Of a stretch of 57,138 nt of DNA, positions 46,001-54,042 are shown one piece after another. Positions within the stretch are counted from its first letter, which is position 1. Each line of letters opens with the position of its first letter. Below the pieces are notes generated by a model. The model saw only the letters and a program-made list of their open reading frames with translations. It was not told where the DNA came from and did no database searches. This DNA is from Nostocales cyanobacterium LEGE 11386 (GTDB lineage: Bacteria; Cyanobacteriota; Cyanobacteriia; Cyanobacteriales; Nostocaceae), in NCBI GenBank assembly GCA_015207155.1, contig JADEXK010000040.1:1-57138 (forward strand), in the 5' to 3' direction. A program made the translations under genes and the position numbers.

Positions 46001-46437
46001 GCGCTAGTCCGGAGTTAAGTGGTAGCGTTCAAATCACCACCCCTGATGTAGACCCCAGTCAAGGCTTAACCCAACTCCCATTAAATGTTAGTGATGTGAC
46101 AAATCAAATTGCTCAAAAATGTCGTACTGGTGGAGCAATAGCACAAAGACAAAATCAAAATCAATTGATTATTACTGGGCGGAGTGGCATACCTTCCCAT
46201 CCATACGAAGTCCTTCAGAGCGAGTCAGTAATCACAAATTGGGTAACAGTTGATGATGTCAACAATGTTGCCCAAAATGAAACTAATGTCACAAAAATGG
46301 CTACTCCTGGTGATGCTCTTGTTGAAGCTCAGGTCTGGCTATTTGATAGTAATGGAGATGTAGTTCTTGCTGCCGAGGTGCCGAAGACTGCAATACCCCG
46401 AAGTCCAACATTGAAACCCACTGTCTGTTCGAGTTAG
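43090..46437 (+). CDS. Filamentous haemagglutinin-like secreted protein (TpsA type)
   Basis: A 1,115-aa exoprotein. The GTG start gives a signal peptide of about 40 residues ending NCAYAQ. Then comes the TPS/haemagglutination-activity domain (about 45-190) with the NPNG motif in ANLFILNPNGIIFGPNARLD. The middle (about 200-900) is a beta-helix of repeated units of about 65-75 residues, each with LLVQDGAQVSAST, GGNLTVNATE.VQLIG and SGLFA steps; a 33-bp DNA stretch recurs exactly at 45010-45042 and 45205-45237. The C-terminus has a Cys-containing cap (QKCRTGGAI). No TpsB outer-membrane transporter lies in the window. Probably cell-surface or sheath; no ligand known. Confidence 0.9.
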   Translation: MFICHLPTQSKRSHHKTTTAISVVFGMVAIIGINNCAYAQIIEDNTLPNNSIVTPSRNTFLIEGGTPVENNLFHSFTQFSLPKDYTAYFNNDRHIQNIFSRITGGFVSNIDGIITANGGANLFILNPNGIIFGPNARLDISGSFVASTANSIKFTDGVNFSANPSVSTPLLTVKIPIGLQYGVNPGKIHVQGDSQIKPTELQVQPNQTLALIGGNVILENTRSFTYGTDSRIELGSVAAESLVGITSTKQGFLFNYDAVPNFGNIAFQNTFVESVGDLQITGKNIILTDGILNGANNLTVNATEKIQLIGNSSIYSASSVSTPANLTINARTLLLQDASNIGVDRGNLTVNVSETVQLIGDASNRTLNNQNNTSQSSRIFATAPLELGGIAGNLIINTRNLLVQDGAQISTSSAARISEDSPFGTTKGGNLTVNASESVKLLGSSVDEIFPSGLLTRSSENGDTGDLTINTGILLVQDGAQVITRNVGIGKSGNLTVNAIKGIQLIGTSLNGRIPNNDVGANTLVDQPIFDSLTPQILIKGILASDTLPSGLFASTVDRGNAGNVTINTRDLLVQDGAQISADTFAEGEGGNLTVNATKQVQLIGASVSSISSGLFTRTNSEATGAAGSLTIFTDNLLVRDGAQVSASTFGVGKGGNLTVNATEEIQLIGVSNNNVTSGLFAQANSGATGNAGDVNLNTSALIVKDGAQVSASTFGTGEGGNLKVNATESVQLVGNSANGLFPSGLFAVAAPGSSGKAGELTINTGTLLVRDGAQVAASTFAQGQGGNLKVNATERVQLIGNSANGSFPSGLFATATKDATGGAGDLTVNTNILQIQHGAGIAVRSRGQGSAGNLNLDARSILLNNQAFISADTRASNSDSHQSQATISLRSSDLLMLLRGSTISTNATGNNVIGGNINIDTNLLAAIDNSDISANSVNFRGGRVNIKAQGIFGTQLRNALTPKSDITATGASPELSGSVQITTPDVDPSQGLTQLPLNVSDVTNQIAQKCRTGGAIAQRQNQNQLIITGRSGIPSHPYEVLQSESVITNWVTVDDVNNVAQNETNVTKMATPGDALVEAQVWLFDSNGDVVLAAEVPKTAIPRSPTLKPTVCSS

Positions 46438-46910
46438 TAGTGGAGGACAAAATATTTTTATGAAAAAAAGAGTGAGAGGAGGCATACCAATCGCCTCTAG
46501 TCTCTCACTCTGGCATTTGCCACTGTAGAGTGCTCAGGAATATGTAGAGACGCTGCCCTTTATTTAGGGGGCTAACTGTATGTCAATGACAACGCCTATA
46601 CACATCTAATATTCCTGGTGCGACAAATGCCAAGCCTGATTATTGATGTTTATTTGCTAAAAAGAATAATCTACAAATTAATGGTAGATATAGCTTTTTT
46701 GTCAATAAATTTGGTTGGTTGATTATGCCTGATAACAAAACCTTTGCAGTTGTTTATTTTTTATAATTTAACTCAGTTGAATTCAGCTTGGTTGCCATTT
46801 TGGCAGATTTTTAGATGTTCTCATGTTTATTTATCAGCTTTTAAAAGCTATTTCTCATATTTTTCGGTAACTAGTGGCGTGGCAAGACTAATTTGGGGCA
46901 TAAAAATAAT

Positions 46911-46966
46911 TTTGTGGGGTGGGCGTCCTCGCCTGCCCATAACAGGCAAAATGCCTGTTGCACAAG
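46911..46966. repeat. Dispersed TTGTG...CACAAG repeat, copy 2
   Basis: It begins TTTGTGGGG and ends CACAAG, and holds the hairpin AACAGGCAAAATGCCTGTT. Same boundary motif and type as 29437-29498. The rest of 46438-47093 shows no gene; the 77-aa frame at 46744-46977 runs through this repeat and is not credible. Confidence 0.55.
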
Positions 46967-47093
46967 AAAACATCTAAAGTGCTGAGTGCTGTTTTAACTT
47001 ATGTGACTATGGTCATATGACATTTTACTGACAACTGCAATCACAGAAAATCTGAGCGAGTGATGTGAAGAAGTCTTAATTAATACATTTGAA

Positions 47094-47132
47094 TAGTAAA
47101 AATGATACGTAAATTACGTATCATTTTTACTA
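47094..47132. terminator. Perfect 39-bp palindrome downstream of the 47171 gene
   Basis: Arms of 19 bp, TAGTAAAAATGATACGTAA and its exact complement, around one central base. It lies 38 bp after the stop of the minus-strand gene at 47171-47815 and can fold as a long hairpin on either strand; the AAAAA/TTTTT run is inside the arms, so it is an unusual terminator. A protein-binding dyad is the alternative. Confidence 0.55.
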
Positions 47133-47170
47133 AAAAGCTCGATTTCAAAGGTTTTTGTTTTACAGTTATA

Positions 47171-47815
47171 TTAATACTTCTGTAAAATTGCAGACAAAGA
47201 ACTCTGTTTACGAATATCCATCAAATCTGCCAAAGATTCTTTCCTTTGATCCAGTGGATGCCTATGTTCTGGTGGTAGAACCGTCACTAGAGTCCTTGAT
47301 TTAGCTCGCATTTGGTTAATGGGCTTCAGTGGTTGCATCGGCACAAAAACTGGCGGACTCTTTAAAGTCATTGGCTCCCATTTTTCGCGACTGCTTGGTT
47401 TCAAGGGTATCGGCTGACGATCGCGTTTGATCGGTTTGCGAACTTTTTGACGCTGGTTGGGATGGTTGAGTAACCGGACAATGATGAAGCAACCACTTGC
47501 ACAACTGAGGGCGATCGCCGCTACCATCCATAAAGGTGTGGCATTACTATTCTCAGAGGGCGTTGTGATTGGTTTTTCAACTACTGCGGGAATTTCTTCT
47601 AGTTCTGCATTGTCCCCACTGCCAGCGTAACCCAAGCTATACAAAGCTAAAGCAGCAGATCCAAGAAGCATTGTTAACAAACCAGCTAACAAAAGTCCCG
47701 GATGGCGTGTAAGCAGATAGATAAAAATGTTTGAGCTACCCATTAGTCCTGACTTATCATTTGTCAGTTCCGTTACTTGGGTCGGCTCATACTGTACGCT
47801 CTGACTATGTTCCAT
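47171..47815 (-). CDS. Hypothetical two-helix membrane protein
   Basis: No family recognised. The 214-aa protein has two hydrophobic helices (about 38-60, PGLLLAGLLTMLLGSAALAL, and about 94-114, LWMVAAIALSCASGCFIIV). A basic, Pro-rich C-terminal half (about 118-214) follows, with a LADLMDIRKQSSLSAILQKY end. The second helix and the basic tail suggest a cytoplasmic C-terminus. It is followed by the palindrome at 47094 and preceded by ddl on the same strand 167 bp away. Confidence 0.65.
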   Translation of the reverse strand: MEHSQSVQYEPTQVTELTNDKSGLMGSSNIFIYLLTRHPGLLLAGLLTMLLGSAALALYSLGYAGSGDNAELEEIPAVVEKPITTPSENSNATPLWMVAAIALSCASGCFIIVRLLNHPNQRQKVRKPIKRDRQPIPLKPSSREKWEPMTLKSPPVFVPMQPLKPINQMRAKSRTLVTVLPPEHRHPLDQRKESLADLMDIRKQSSLSAILQKY

Positions 47816-47982
47816 GATTACTTTCAGATTTGTACCCCTCTAGCCCACGATTGTACTTGAGGAGTTAGCTATCAGGTATCCGTAGCCAGATTTCGGAATC
47901 TAGTAGCTTTTTTTTGGGAGCGTAGGCTACTAAATCCGATATTTTTGCTAAAATTGCTGCTTTTAATGAATCGTTAGTTTAA

Positions 47983-49056
47983 CTATGATTTCGGGTTGTT
48001 AACAGAATGCCGTTCTAAAGCTAGTTGAATTAACCGATCCACTAATTCTGAAAAGGGTATTCCACTGTAAGCCCAGAGTTGGGGGTACATACTAGTAGCA
48101 GTAAAGCCTGGTAAGGTGTTGATTTCATTAATCAATACTTCTCCAGTAGCTTCTACGTAGAAAAAGTCTACTCTTGCTAACCCCGCAGCGTCAACAGCTG
48201 TAAAGGCTTGCAATGCCATATCTTGAATTTGGCGGCTGATGGCATCGGGGATGGATGCAGGAATCAGTAAATCTGCTCTCCCGGCGGTATATTTGGTTTC
48301 GTAATCATAAAAATCGCTATCAAAGGTAATCTCACCTACGATAGAGGCTTTAGTTTGCTCATTACCTAATACGGCACATTCTACTTCCCTAGCAACTACG
48401 CCTGCTTCCACAATTAACCGTCGGTCATAACTAGCAGCATTATCTAAAGCCGCTTCTAATTCTTGGCGCGATCGCACTTTGGCGATACCCACTGATGAAC
48501 CTAAGTTAGCAGGTTTGACAAAACAGGGATAACCCAAGTTTGCCTCAATTTCGTCACACAGTTTAGGAAACACACAAGGATTTGACCAAACTTGCGCTCT
48601 CGTTAACGCCTGATATTTCACCTGGGGTAATCCTGCTTGCTCAAATGCCGTTTTCATGGCAATTTTATCCATACCCATTGCTGAACCTAACACCCCAGAA
48701 CCAACAAAGGGGACTTGCATCAAAGTAAGCAATCCCTGAATAGTACCATCTTCACCATTAGGGCCGTGGAGAATGGGAAACCAAACATCTACGGCGGTGA
48801 CTTGAGGAGGTGATTGCCAAAGTCCAAGGGTGGAAGTTTGAGCTTCTAGGTACGGGATACCAGATTCTAAAACCTTTTGGGGTACTTCTCCTGCTAACCA
48901 ATTTCCATTTTGTTGGATATAAAAAGGTAGGATTTCGTACTTACTAGCATTTTGCTCTGCACTTAAGGCTTTAGCGATCGCTCTTGCTGAACTAATGGAA
49001 ACTTCATGTTCCCCAGAACGCCCACCAAATAGCAATCCCACCCGTAGCTTATTCAT
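47983..49056 (-). CDS. ddl: D-alanine--D-alanine ligase
   Basis: ATP-grasp enzyme making D-Ala-D-Ala for peptidoglycan. The 357-aa protein has the family signature: start RVGLLFGGRSGEHEVSI, the second signature HGPNGEDGTIQGLL, ATP-grasp strand FVKPANLGSSVGI, a long insert before EVECAVLG, and the metal and substrate end LARVDFFY...INEINTLPGFTATSMYP. Standard for the longer Ddl subclass. It is divergent from cyaB2. A heptamer array (49118-49138) lies in the shared 260-bp gap. Confidence 0.96.
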   Translation of the reverse strand: MNKLRVGLLFGGRSGEHEVSISSARAIAKALSAEQNASKYEILPFYIQQNGNWLAGEVPQKVLESGIPYLEAQTSTLGLWQSPPQVTAVDVWFPILHGPNGEDGTIQGLLTLMQVPFVGSGVLGSAMGMDKIAMKTAFEQAGLPQVKYQALTRAQVWSNPCVFPKLCDEIEANLGYPCFVKPANLGSSVGIAKVRSRQELEAALDNAASYDRRLIVEAGVVAREVECAVLGNEQTKASIVGEITFDSDFYDYETKYTAGRADLLIPASIPDAISRQIQDMALQAFTAVDAAGLARVDFFYVEATGEVLINEINTLPGFTATSMYPQLWAYSGIPFSELVDRLIQLALERHSVNNPKS

Positions 49057-49117
49057 CTTTAGTACCTCTACACTCCTGACGCAGATAGCGTATCACACTT
49101 TTCTGAGTGCTTTTCTA

Positions 49118-49138
49118 AGTGCTGAGTGCTGAGTCCTG
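49118..49138. repeat. Heptamer short tandem repeat between ddl and cyaB2
   Basis: Three units AAGTGCT, GAGTGCT, GAGTCCT. The consensus GAGTGCT is the reverse complement of the AGCACTC register of the array at 53946-53973, so the same heptamer occurs in two places in opposite orientation. Confidence 0.75.
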
Positions 49139-49317
49139 AGTAAAAAATACTTATCTCCTTGTCCCCATTCCCTCGTGTTAACTCAGGCTAACTTTTGGGA
49201 ACTCTATATCCAGTACCTCTATAAGTATTGTTCAATCAAGTAGATAATGCTTAATTACTTAGGCAATGTCTCAGATATTGATTATTTCTACAATCTCATT
49301 TATATCAAAAATTATTT

Positions 49318-51903
49318 ATGTCAGTGCATCAACGTAGTTTTGGAGAGACTGCTGGTTTAATTATTGGTGTTAGCAACCAAGAAAATTATTACTTGCAAGC
49401 AAATTCAACTCCTGTGGGTACTCTTGCTAGAAAAAAGGGAACTATTTCTACGTTTCTTGCTCCCCTAACTCAGGATACTTTTAAACAAGTTGTTACGGAA
49501 GTCGAGCAAAAATTACAAATTGTGCATCAAACCCTATCAATGTTAGATTCTCATGGGTTTGAAACAATTCTCCAAGAAATGTTGCATTCGATTACCTTAA
49601 AAACAGGAGAATTACTAGGAGCAGACCGGACAACTATATTTTTATTAGATGAAGAGAAACAAGAACTTTGGTCAATTTTAGCTGAAGGCGAAGGGGAACA
49701 TTCTCTAGAAATTCGCATTCCCGCAGATAAAGGGATTGCTGGTGAAGTAGCCACTTTTAAACAAGTAATTAATATTCCTTTTGATTTTTATCAAGACCAG
49801 CGTTCGGTATTTGCTCAGGAACAAGAAAAAAGAACTGGCTATCGCACCTACACAATGCTGGCTTTGCCACTATTAAATGAACAGGGAAAATTAGTGGCAG
49901 TGGTGCAATTACTCAATAAATTAAAATCTCTAAATCAGGCAGATGCTTCCATCTCAGAGCGCATTGATACTCAAGGTTTTACCACGGCTGATGAACAGTT
50001 ATTTCAAGAATTTGCTCCTTCAATTCGACTGATTTTAGAGTCGTCGCGCTCCTTTTATATGGCAACTCAAAAACAACGAGCAGTAGCGGCGCTAATGAAG
50101 GCAATCAAGTCCCTCAGTCAAAGTAGTCTTGATTTAGAAGATACTTTAAAGCGGGTCATGGATGAAGCTAAAGAACTGATGAATGCCGATCGCAGTACCC
50201 TTTGGCTGATAGATCGCGATCGCCATGAATTATGGACAAAAATTACCCAAGATAATGGTTCAACTAGGGAGTTAAGAGTACCTATAGGTAAAGGCTTTGC
50301 TGGTATCGTCGCTGCATCTGGACAAAAGTTGAATATTCCTTTTGATTTGTATGATCATCCTGATTCGGAAACAGCTAAACAAATTGACCAGCAAAATGGC
50401 TATCGTACCTGTAGTTTATTATGTATGCCAGTATTTAATGCCGATCAGGAATTGATTGGAGTAACGCAGCTTGTTAATAAAAAGAAATCAGGAGATTTAC
50501 CGCCATATAATCCGGCTTTTTGGCCCAAGGCTCCCGAATGCTTCCAAGCTAGTTTTGACCGTAACGATGAAGAATTTATGGAAGCTTTTAATATTCAAGC
50601 GGGAGTAGCATTACAAAACGCCCAGTTGTTTGCCACAGTCAAGCAACAAGAACAAATGCAACGGGACATTTTGCGTAGTCTTTCTAATGGTGTAATTTCC
50701 ACAGATAAAGCAGGGTCAATTATTGCGGCTAATGAAAGTGCCAAGCGCTTGTTAGGACTGGAAGCCGAAGACCGTTTAGAAGGTAAATTAATTACTGAGG
50801 CGATCGCTATTAAAGAAGGTGACTTTAGTAAGTGGTGTCAGGATGCTTTACACGCTAATAATTTAAAACAGTGTCAACAATATTACCCTGATCGCACACT
50901 TCTCAGTACTGGAACAGAACAACACAGTATTAATTTATCGATTAACACCATTGCTGATGCTAGCGACCAACAGCAAGTCCGTGGCGCACTGGTTGTCATG
51001 GAAGATATCAGCGATGAAAAGCGCCTCAAAAGTACGATGTATCGCTACATGACGCAAGAATTAGCCGAAGAATTGCTGAAATTGGATGATGCTAAACTAG
51101 GGGGCGATCGCAAAGAAGTTTCGATTTTATTTTCTGATATTCGCGGTTACACCACTTTAACGGAAAATTTGGAAGCGGAAGAAGTGGTGAGTATGCTCAA
51201 TGAATATTTTGAATCGATGGTGGAAGCCGTTTTTAAACATAAAGGTACTCTAGATAAATATATCGGTGATGCCATCATGGCTGTGTTTGGTTCCCCTCTA
51301 CCTTTAGCAGACCACGCCTGGATGGCGGTGCAAACATCAGTAGAAATGCGCCATCGGTTGTATGAATTTAACCAACGTCGCTACGCCGCAAGCAAGCCCA
51401 GAATTAACATCGGCATTGGCATCAATTCTGATACTGTGATTAGTGGTAACATCGGCTCTAGTAAGCGAATGGAATTTACAGCCATTGGTGATGGCGTTAA
51501 CCTCGGTTCCCGGCTAGAAAGCGTCAGTAAACAGTACGGTTGCGATATTATTCTCAGTGAGAATACTTTTAAACCTTGCCAAGAGCATATCTGGGCTAGA
51601 GAACTAGATTACATTCGCGTCAAAGGCAGAAACGAGCCAGTAGCCATTTATGAATTGGTGGGATTGCGTTCTGATCCTGTTAGTAGCGACAAATTGCAAG
51701 TTATTGAGCATTACCACAAAGGACGTGAGTATTATCTCAGTCGTCAGTTTACCCTTGCTAGAGCTGAGTTTGCTAAAGTCTTAGGCGTTGATAACCAGGA
51801 TAAAGCGGCGATGTTGCATCTTCTCCGGTGTCAGCATTGGTTACAATCACCTCCCACAGAGTTTGATTGGGATGAGGGAGTTTGGACTTTTCAAGAGAAA
51901 TAA
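49318..51903 (+). CDS. cyaB2: Adenylate cyclase with tandem GAF and PAS domains (CyaB2 type)
   Basis: Class III adenylate cyclase of 861 aa. GAF-A (about 73-245) and GAF-B (about 265-430) bind cyclic nucleotide in CyaB1/CyaB2 of Anabaena, where cAMP activates its own synthesis. The NKFDE-type residues are visible (LNKLK and later DEQLFQEF in GAF-A; VNKKK, then FDRNDEEF in GAF-B). A PAS domain follows (about 445-565), then the cyclase domain (about 585-775): metal-binding Asp in FSDIRGYT and YIGDAIMAVFG, and SSKRMEFTAIGDGVNL with the Lys and Thr pair that selects adenine. It ends with a TPR-like cap. I chose cyaB2 over cyaB1 from close remembered likeness of the GAF region to the CyaB2 structure. 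Confidence 0.92.
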   Translation: MSVHQRSFGETAGLIIGVSNQENYYLQANSTPVGTLARKKGTISTFLAPLTQDTFKQVVTEVEQKLQIVHQTLSMLDSHGFETILQEMLHSITLKTGELLGADRTTIFLLDEEKQELWSILAEGEGEHSLEIRIPADKGIAGEVATFKQVINIPFDFYQDQRSVFAQEQEKRTGYRTYTMLALPLLNEQGKLVAVVQLLNKLKSLNQADASISERIDTQGFTTADEQLFQEFAPSIRLILESSRSFYMATQKQRAVAALMKAIKSLSQSSLDLEDTLKRVMDEAKELMNADRSTLWLIDRDRHELWTKITQDNGSTRELRVPIGKGFAGIVAASGQKLNIPFDLYDHPDSETAKQIDQQNGYRTCSLLCMPVFNADQELIGVTQLVNKKKSGDLPPYNPAFWPKAPECFQASFDRNDEEFMEAFNIQAGVALQNAQLFATVKQQEQMQRDILRSLSNGVISTDKAGSIIAANESAKRLLGLEAEDRLEGKLITEAIAIKEGDFSKWCQDALHANNLKQCQQYYPDRTLLSTGTEQHSINLSINTIADASDQQQVRGALVVMEDISDEKRLKSTMYRYMTQELAEELLKLDDAKLGGDRKEVSILFSDIRGYTTLTENLEAEEVVSMLNEYFESMVEAVFKHKGTLDKYIGDAIMAVFGSPLPLADHAWMAVQTSVEMRHRLYEFNQRRYAASKPRINIGIGINSDTVISGNIGSSKRMEFTAIGDGVNLGSRLESVSKQYGCDIILSENTFKPCQEHIWARELDYIRVKGRNEPVAIYELVGLRSDPVSSDKLQVIEHYHKGREYYLSRQFTLARAEFAKVLGVDNQDKAAMLHLLRCQHWLQSPPTEFDWDEGVWTFQEK

Positions 51904-52022
51904 CTAGGGCAAAAACGCTGGCGCGATCGCTTGATTCAGACTTTAATTCAGCAATGCCGAAGATTCAGACAAGCTAAAATAGTACCCTAAAGTAAAGATT
52001 ATGCACCAATAGTGATAATAGT

Positions 52023-53498
52023 ATGACTGCTGCTACGACCGTAAAAACTGAGTACGAAGCGATTATTGGTCTAGAAACTCATTGTCAGCTGAGTACCAAT
52101 ACGAAGATTTTCTCTAATAGCTCTACAGCATTCGGTGCTGACCCTAATACTAATATTGATCCTGTGTGTATGGGGTTACCTGGAGTTTTACCCGTACTGA
52201 ATCAAAAAGTCTTAGAATATGCTGTGAAAGCTGGTTTGGCGTTAAATTGCCAAATTGCTAAATATAGCAAATTTGACCGTAAACAGTATTTTTATCCGGA
52301 TCTTCCGAAAAATTATCAAATTTCTCAATATGACCTACCCATTGCCGAACATGGCTGGTTAGAAATTGAGTTGGTAGATGCTGAGGGAAACCCCATTCGT
52401 AAACGCATTGGGATCACGCGTCTGCACATGGAGGAAGATGCTGGGAAACTCGTACACGCCGGGAGTGATCGCCTATCGGGTTCAGCCTATTCTTTAGTAG
52501 ACTACAACCGCGCAGGTGTGCCGTTGGTAGAAATCGTTTCGGAACCTGACTTGCGTTCTGGTGAAGAAGCTGCTGAATATGCCGAAGAATTGCGCCGGAT
52601 TATGCGTTATCTCGGTGTCAGTGATGGCAATATGCAAGAAGGATCTCTCCGTTGTGATGTGAATATTTCCGTGCGTCCAGTGGGACGGAAAGAATTTGGC
52701 ACCAAGGTAGAAATTAAAAACATGAACTCCTTCAACGCCATTCAACGGGCGATTGATTACGAAATTGAACGGCAAATCGCCGCCATCGAAGCAGGCGATC
52801 GCATTATCCAAGAAACTCGCCTGTGGGAAGAAGGCGCTCAACGTACCATTAGTATGCGGACTAAGGAAGCTTCTAGCGATTACCGCTACTTCCCCGAACC
52901 AGATTTAGCACCCATTGAGGTGTCAGATGCACAATTAGAGCAATGGCGCAGCGAATTACCAGAACTCCCAGCCCAAAAACGCCATCATTACGAAAATGAG
53001 TTGGGGCTTTCAGTCTACGATGCACGAGTCTTGACAGAAGACCGTACCGTAGCCGCTTATTTTGAAGAGGCGATCGCGGCTGGAGCAAATCCCAAAGCTG
53101 CTGCTAACTGGATTACTCAAGATATCGCCGCATACCTCAACAAGCAAAAGCTCAGTATTACGGAAATTGCTCTAACTCCCACCAATTTAGCCGAGGTGAT
53201 CACTCGCATTGAATCTGGTAAGATCAGCAATGCCCAAGCTAAACAAAAGCTGCCAGATTTACTCTCAGGTATTTCTCCTGAAAAAGCTTTTGCAGGTCAG
53301 GAGTTAATCAGTGATCCTACTGTACTGGCACCGATTGTTGATGAAGTGATAGCCGCCAACCCCAAAGAACTAGAAAAGTATCGCAACGGTAACACCAACC
53401 TTAAAGGCTTCTTTGTCGGGCAGGTTTTGAAAAAGACTAGTAAACGTGCTGATCCGAAGTTGACTAATGAATTGGTGGAACAGAAACTAAATTCTTAG
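52023..53498 (+). CDS. gatB: Aspartyl/glutamyl-tRNA amidotransferase subunit B
   Basis: Kinase-like subunit of GatCAB, which converts Glu-tRNA(Gln) to Gln-tRNA(Gln) and, where needed, Asp-tRNA(Asn) to Asn-tRNA(Asn). At 491 aa it is full length. Motifs: EAIIGLETHCQLSTNTKIFS at the start, DRKQYFYPDLPKNYQISQYD, ITRLHMEEDAGKL, MQEGSLRCDVNISVRP, and the tRNA-binding YqeY-like tail with GFFVGQVLKKTSKRADPK. gatC lies 2.7 kb away on the other strand; gatA is not in the window. Confidence 0.97.
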   Translation: MTAATTVKTEYEAIIGLETHCQLSTNTKIFSNSSTAFGADPNTNIDPVCMGLPGVLPVLNQKVLEYAVKAGLALNCQIAKYSKFDRKQYFYPDLPKNYQISQYDLPIAEHGWLEIELVDAEGNPIRKRIGITRLHMEEDAGKLVHAGSDRLSGSAYSLVDYNRAGVPLVEIVSEPDLRSGEEAAEYAEELRRIMRYLGVSDGNMQEGSLRCDVNISVRPVGRKEFGTKVEIKNMNSFNAIQRAIDYEIERQIAAIEAGDRIIQETRLWEEGAQRTISMRTKEASSDYRYFPEPDLAPIEVSDAQLEQWRSELPELPAQKRHHYENELGLSVYDARVLTEDRTVAAYFEEAIAAGANPKAAANWITQDIAAYLNKQKLSITEIALTPTNLAEVITRIESGKISNAQAKQKLPDLLSGISPEKAFAGQELISDPTVLAPIVDEVIAANPKELEKYRNGNTNLKGFFVGQVLKKTSKRADPKLTNELVEQKLNS

Positions 53499-53598
53499 CT
53501 TTGTCTGTAGTTTTATCAGTAATTTCTTCATCAGATATTTACAAACAACAGAGCAAAATAGGTGACACCCCTCACACCTAAAAAGCTATTCTGTGTTT

Positions 53599-53652
53599 AG
53601 TAGATGCATCCTAATGACCTGGAGAGCTGCCCAAGTAGCTCTCCTTATTTAT
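53599..53652 (+). ncRNA. Candidate small RNA, tandem copy 1
   Basis: A -10-like TATTCT at 53587-53592 with TGACAC 18 bp upstream, then about 54 nt ending in the hairpin GGAGAGCT-GCCCAAGT-AGCTCTCC (53621-53644) and TTATTTATT. A second copy with the same layout follows 216 bp on. Start inferred from the -10. No ORF inside. Confidence 0.55.
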
Positions 53653-53814
53653 TCGTACCTATCACATTGAATATTTATTCATAGTAATCAAAATTACAGT
53701 TTTCAATTATAATTTTTTGAGTTAAGTAATCACCAACTAATTTCTTAACAATGTTTATACAAGAAAATAAATAATGGGTATTACTCCTCATGGCAAAAAT
53801 GCTATACTGTGCTA

Positions 53815-53868
53815 AGTAGATGCACCCTGATGATCTGGAGAGCTGCCCAAGTAGCTCTCCTTATTTCT
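53815..53868 (+). ncRNA. Candidate small RNA, tandem copy 2
   Basis: Second copy of the unit: -10-like TATACT at 53803-53808, the shared body GTAGATGCA.CCT.ATGA.CT, and a hairpin with the same stem and loop (53837-53860) followed by TTATTTC. Stem, loop and -10 position are conserved while the spacer and -35 region differ, the pattern expected if the transcript is selected. It lies 170 bp before argJ. Confidence 0.55.
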
Positions 53869-53945
53869 TGATTAGCATTGAGCTTTCAGTCAAGCTGAGT
53901 AGAAAGAAAAACCAGTTTTCATAAAACACTTATAGTGTTTTCCTT

Positions 53946-53973
53946 ACTCAGCACTCAGCACTCAGCACTCAGC
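53946..53973. repeat. Heptamer short tandem repeat upstream of argJ
   Basis: Four perfect units ACTCAGC. An open frame extends through it in phase with argJ, but the repeat is non-coding STRR DNA, which argues for the downstream ATG at 54043 as the argJ start. Confidence 0.85.
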
Positions 53974-54042
53974 ACTTTTTCAGGTGAGTTAAGACTTGGT
54001 ATAATCGCCAGTCGAGCAGCTAATAGTTGTGGAAAAAGAAAA

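Noticed and set aside
46744..46977. 77-aa forward frame after the haemagglutinin gene
   Set aside because: Its second half runs through a dispersed intergenic repeat; no ribosome-binding site.
53561..53600. Yfr1-like ultraconserved motif (CTCCTCAC) in the tandem units
   Set aside because: CCCTCACACC and ACTCCTCAT only partly match and lie upstream of the -10 boxes, outside the predicted RNAs and not between two stems.
53935..54042. N-terminal 36-residue extension of ArgJ
   Set aside because: It is encoded partly by the ACTCAGC heptamer array and has no family match; the ATG at 54043 fits the family start.
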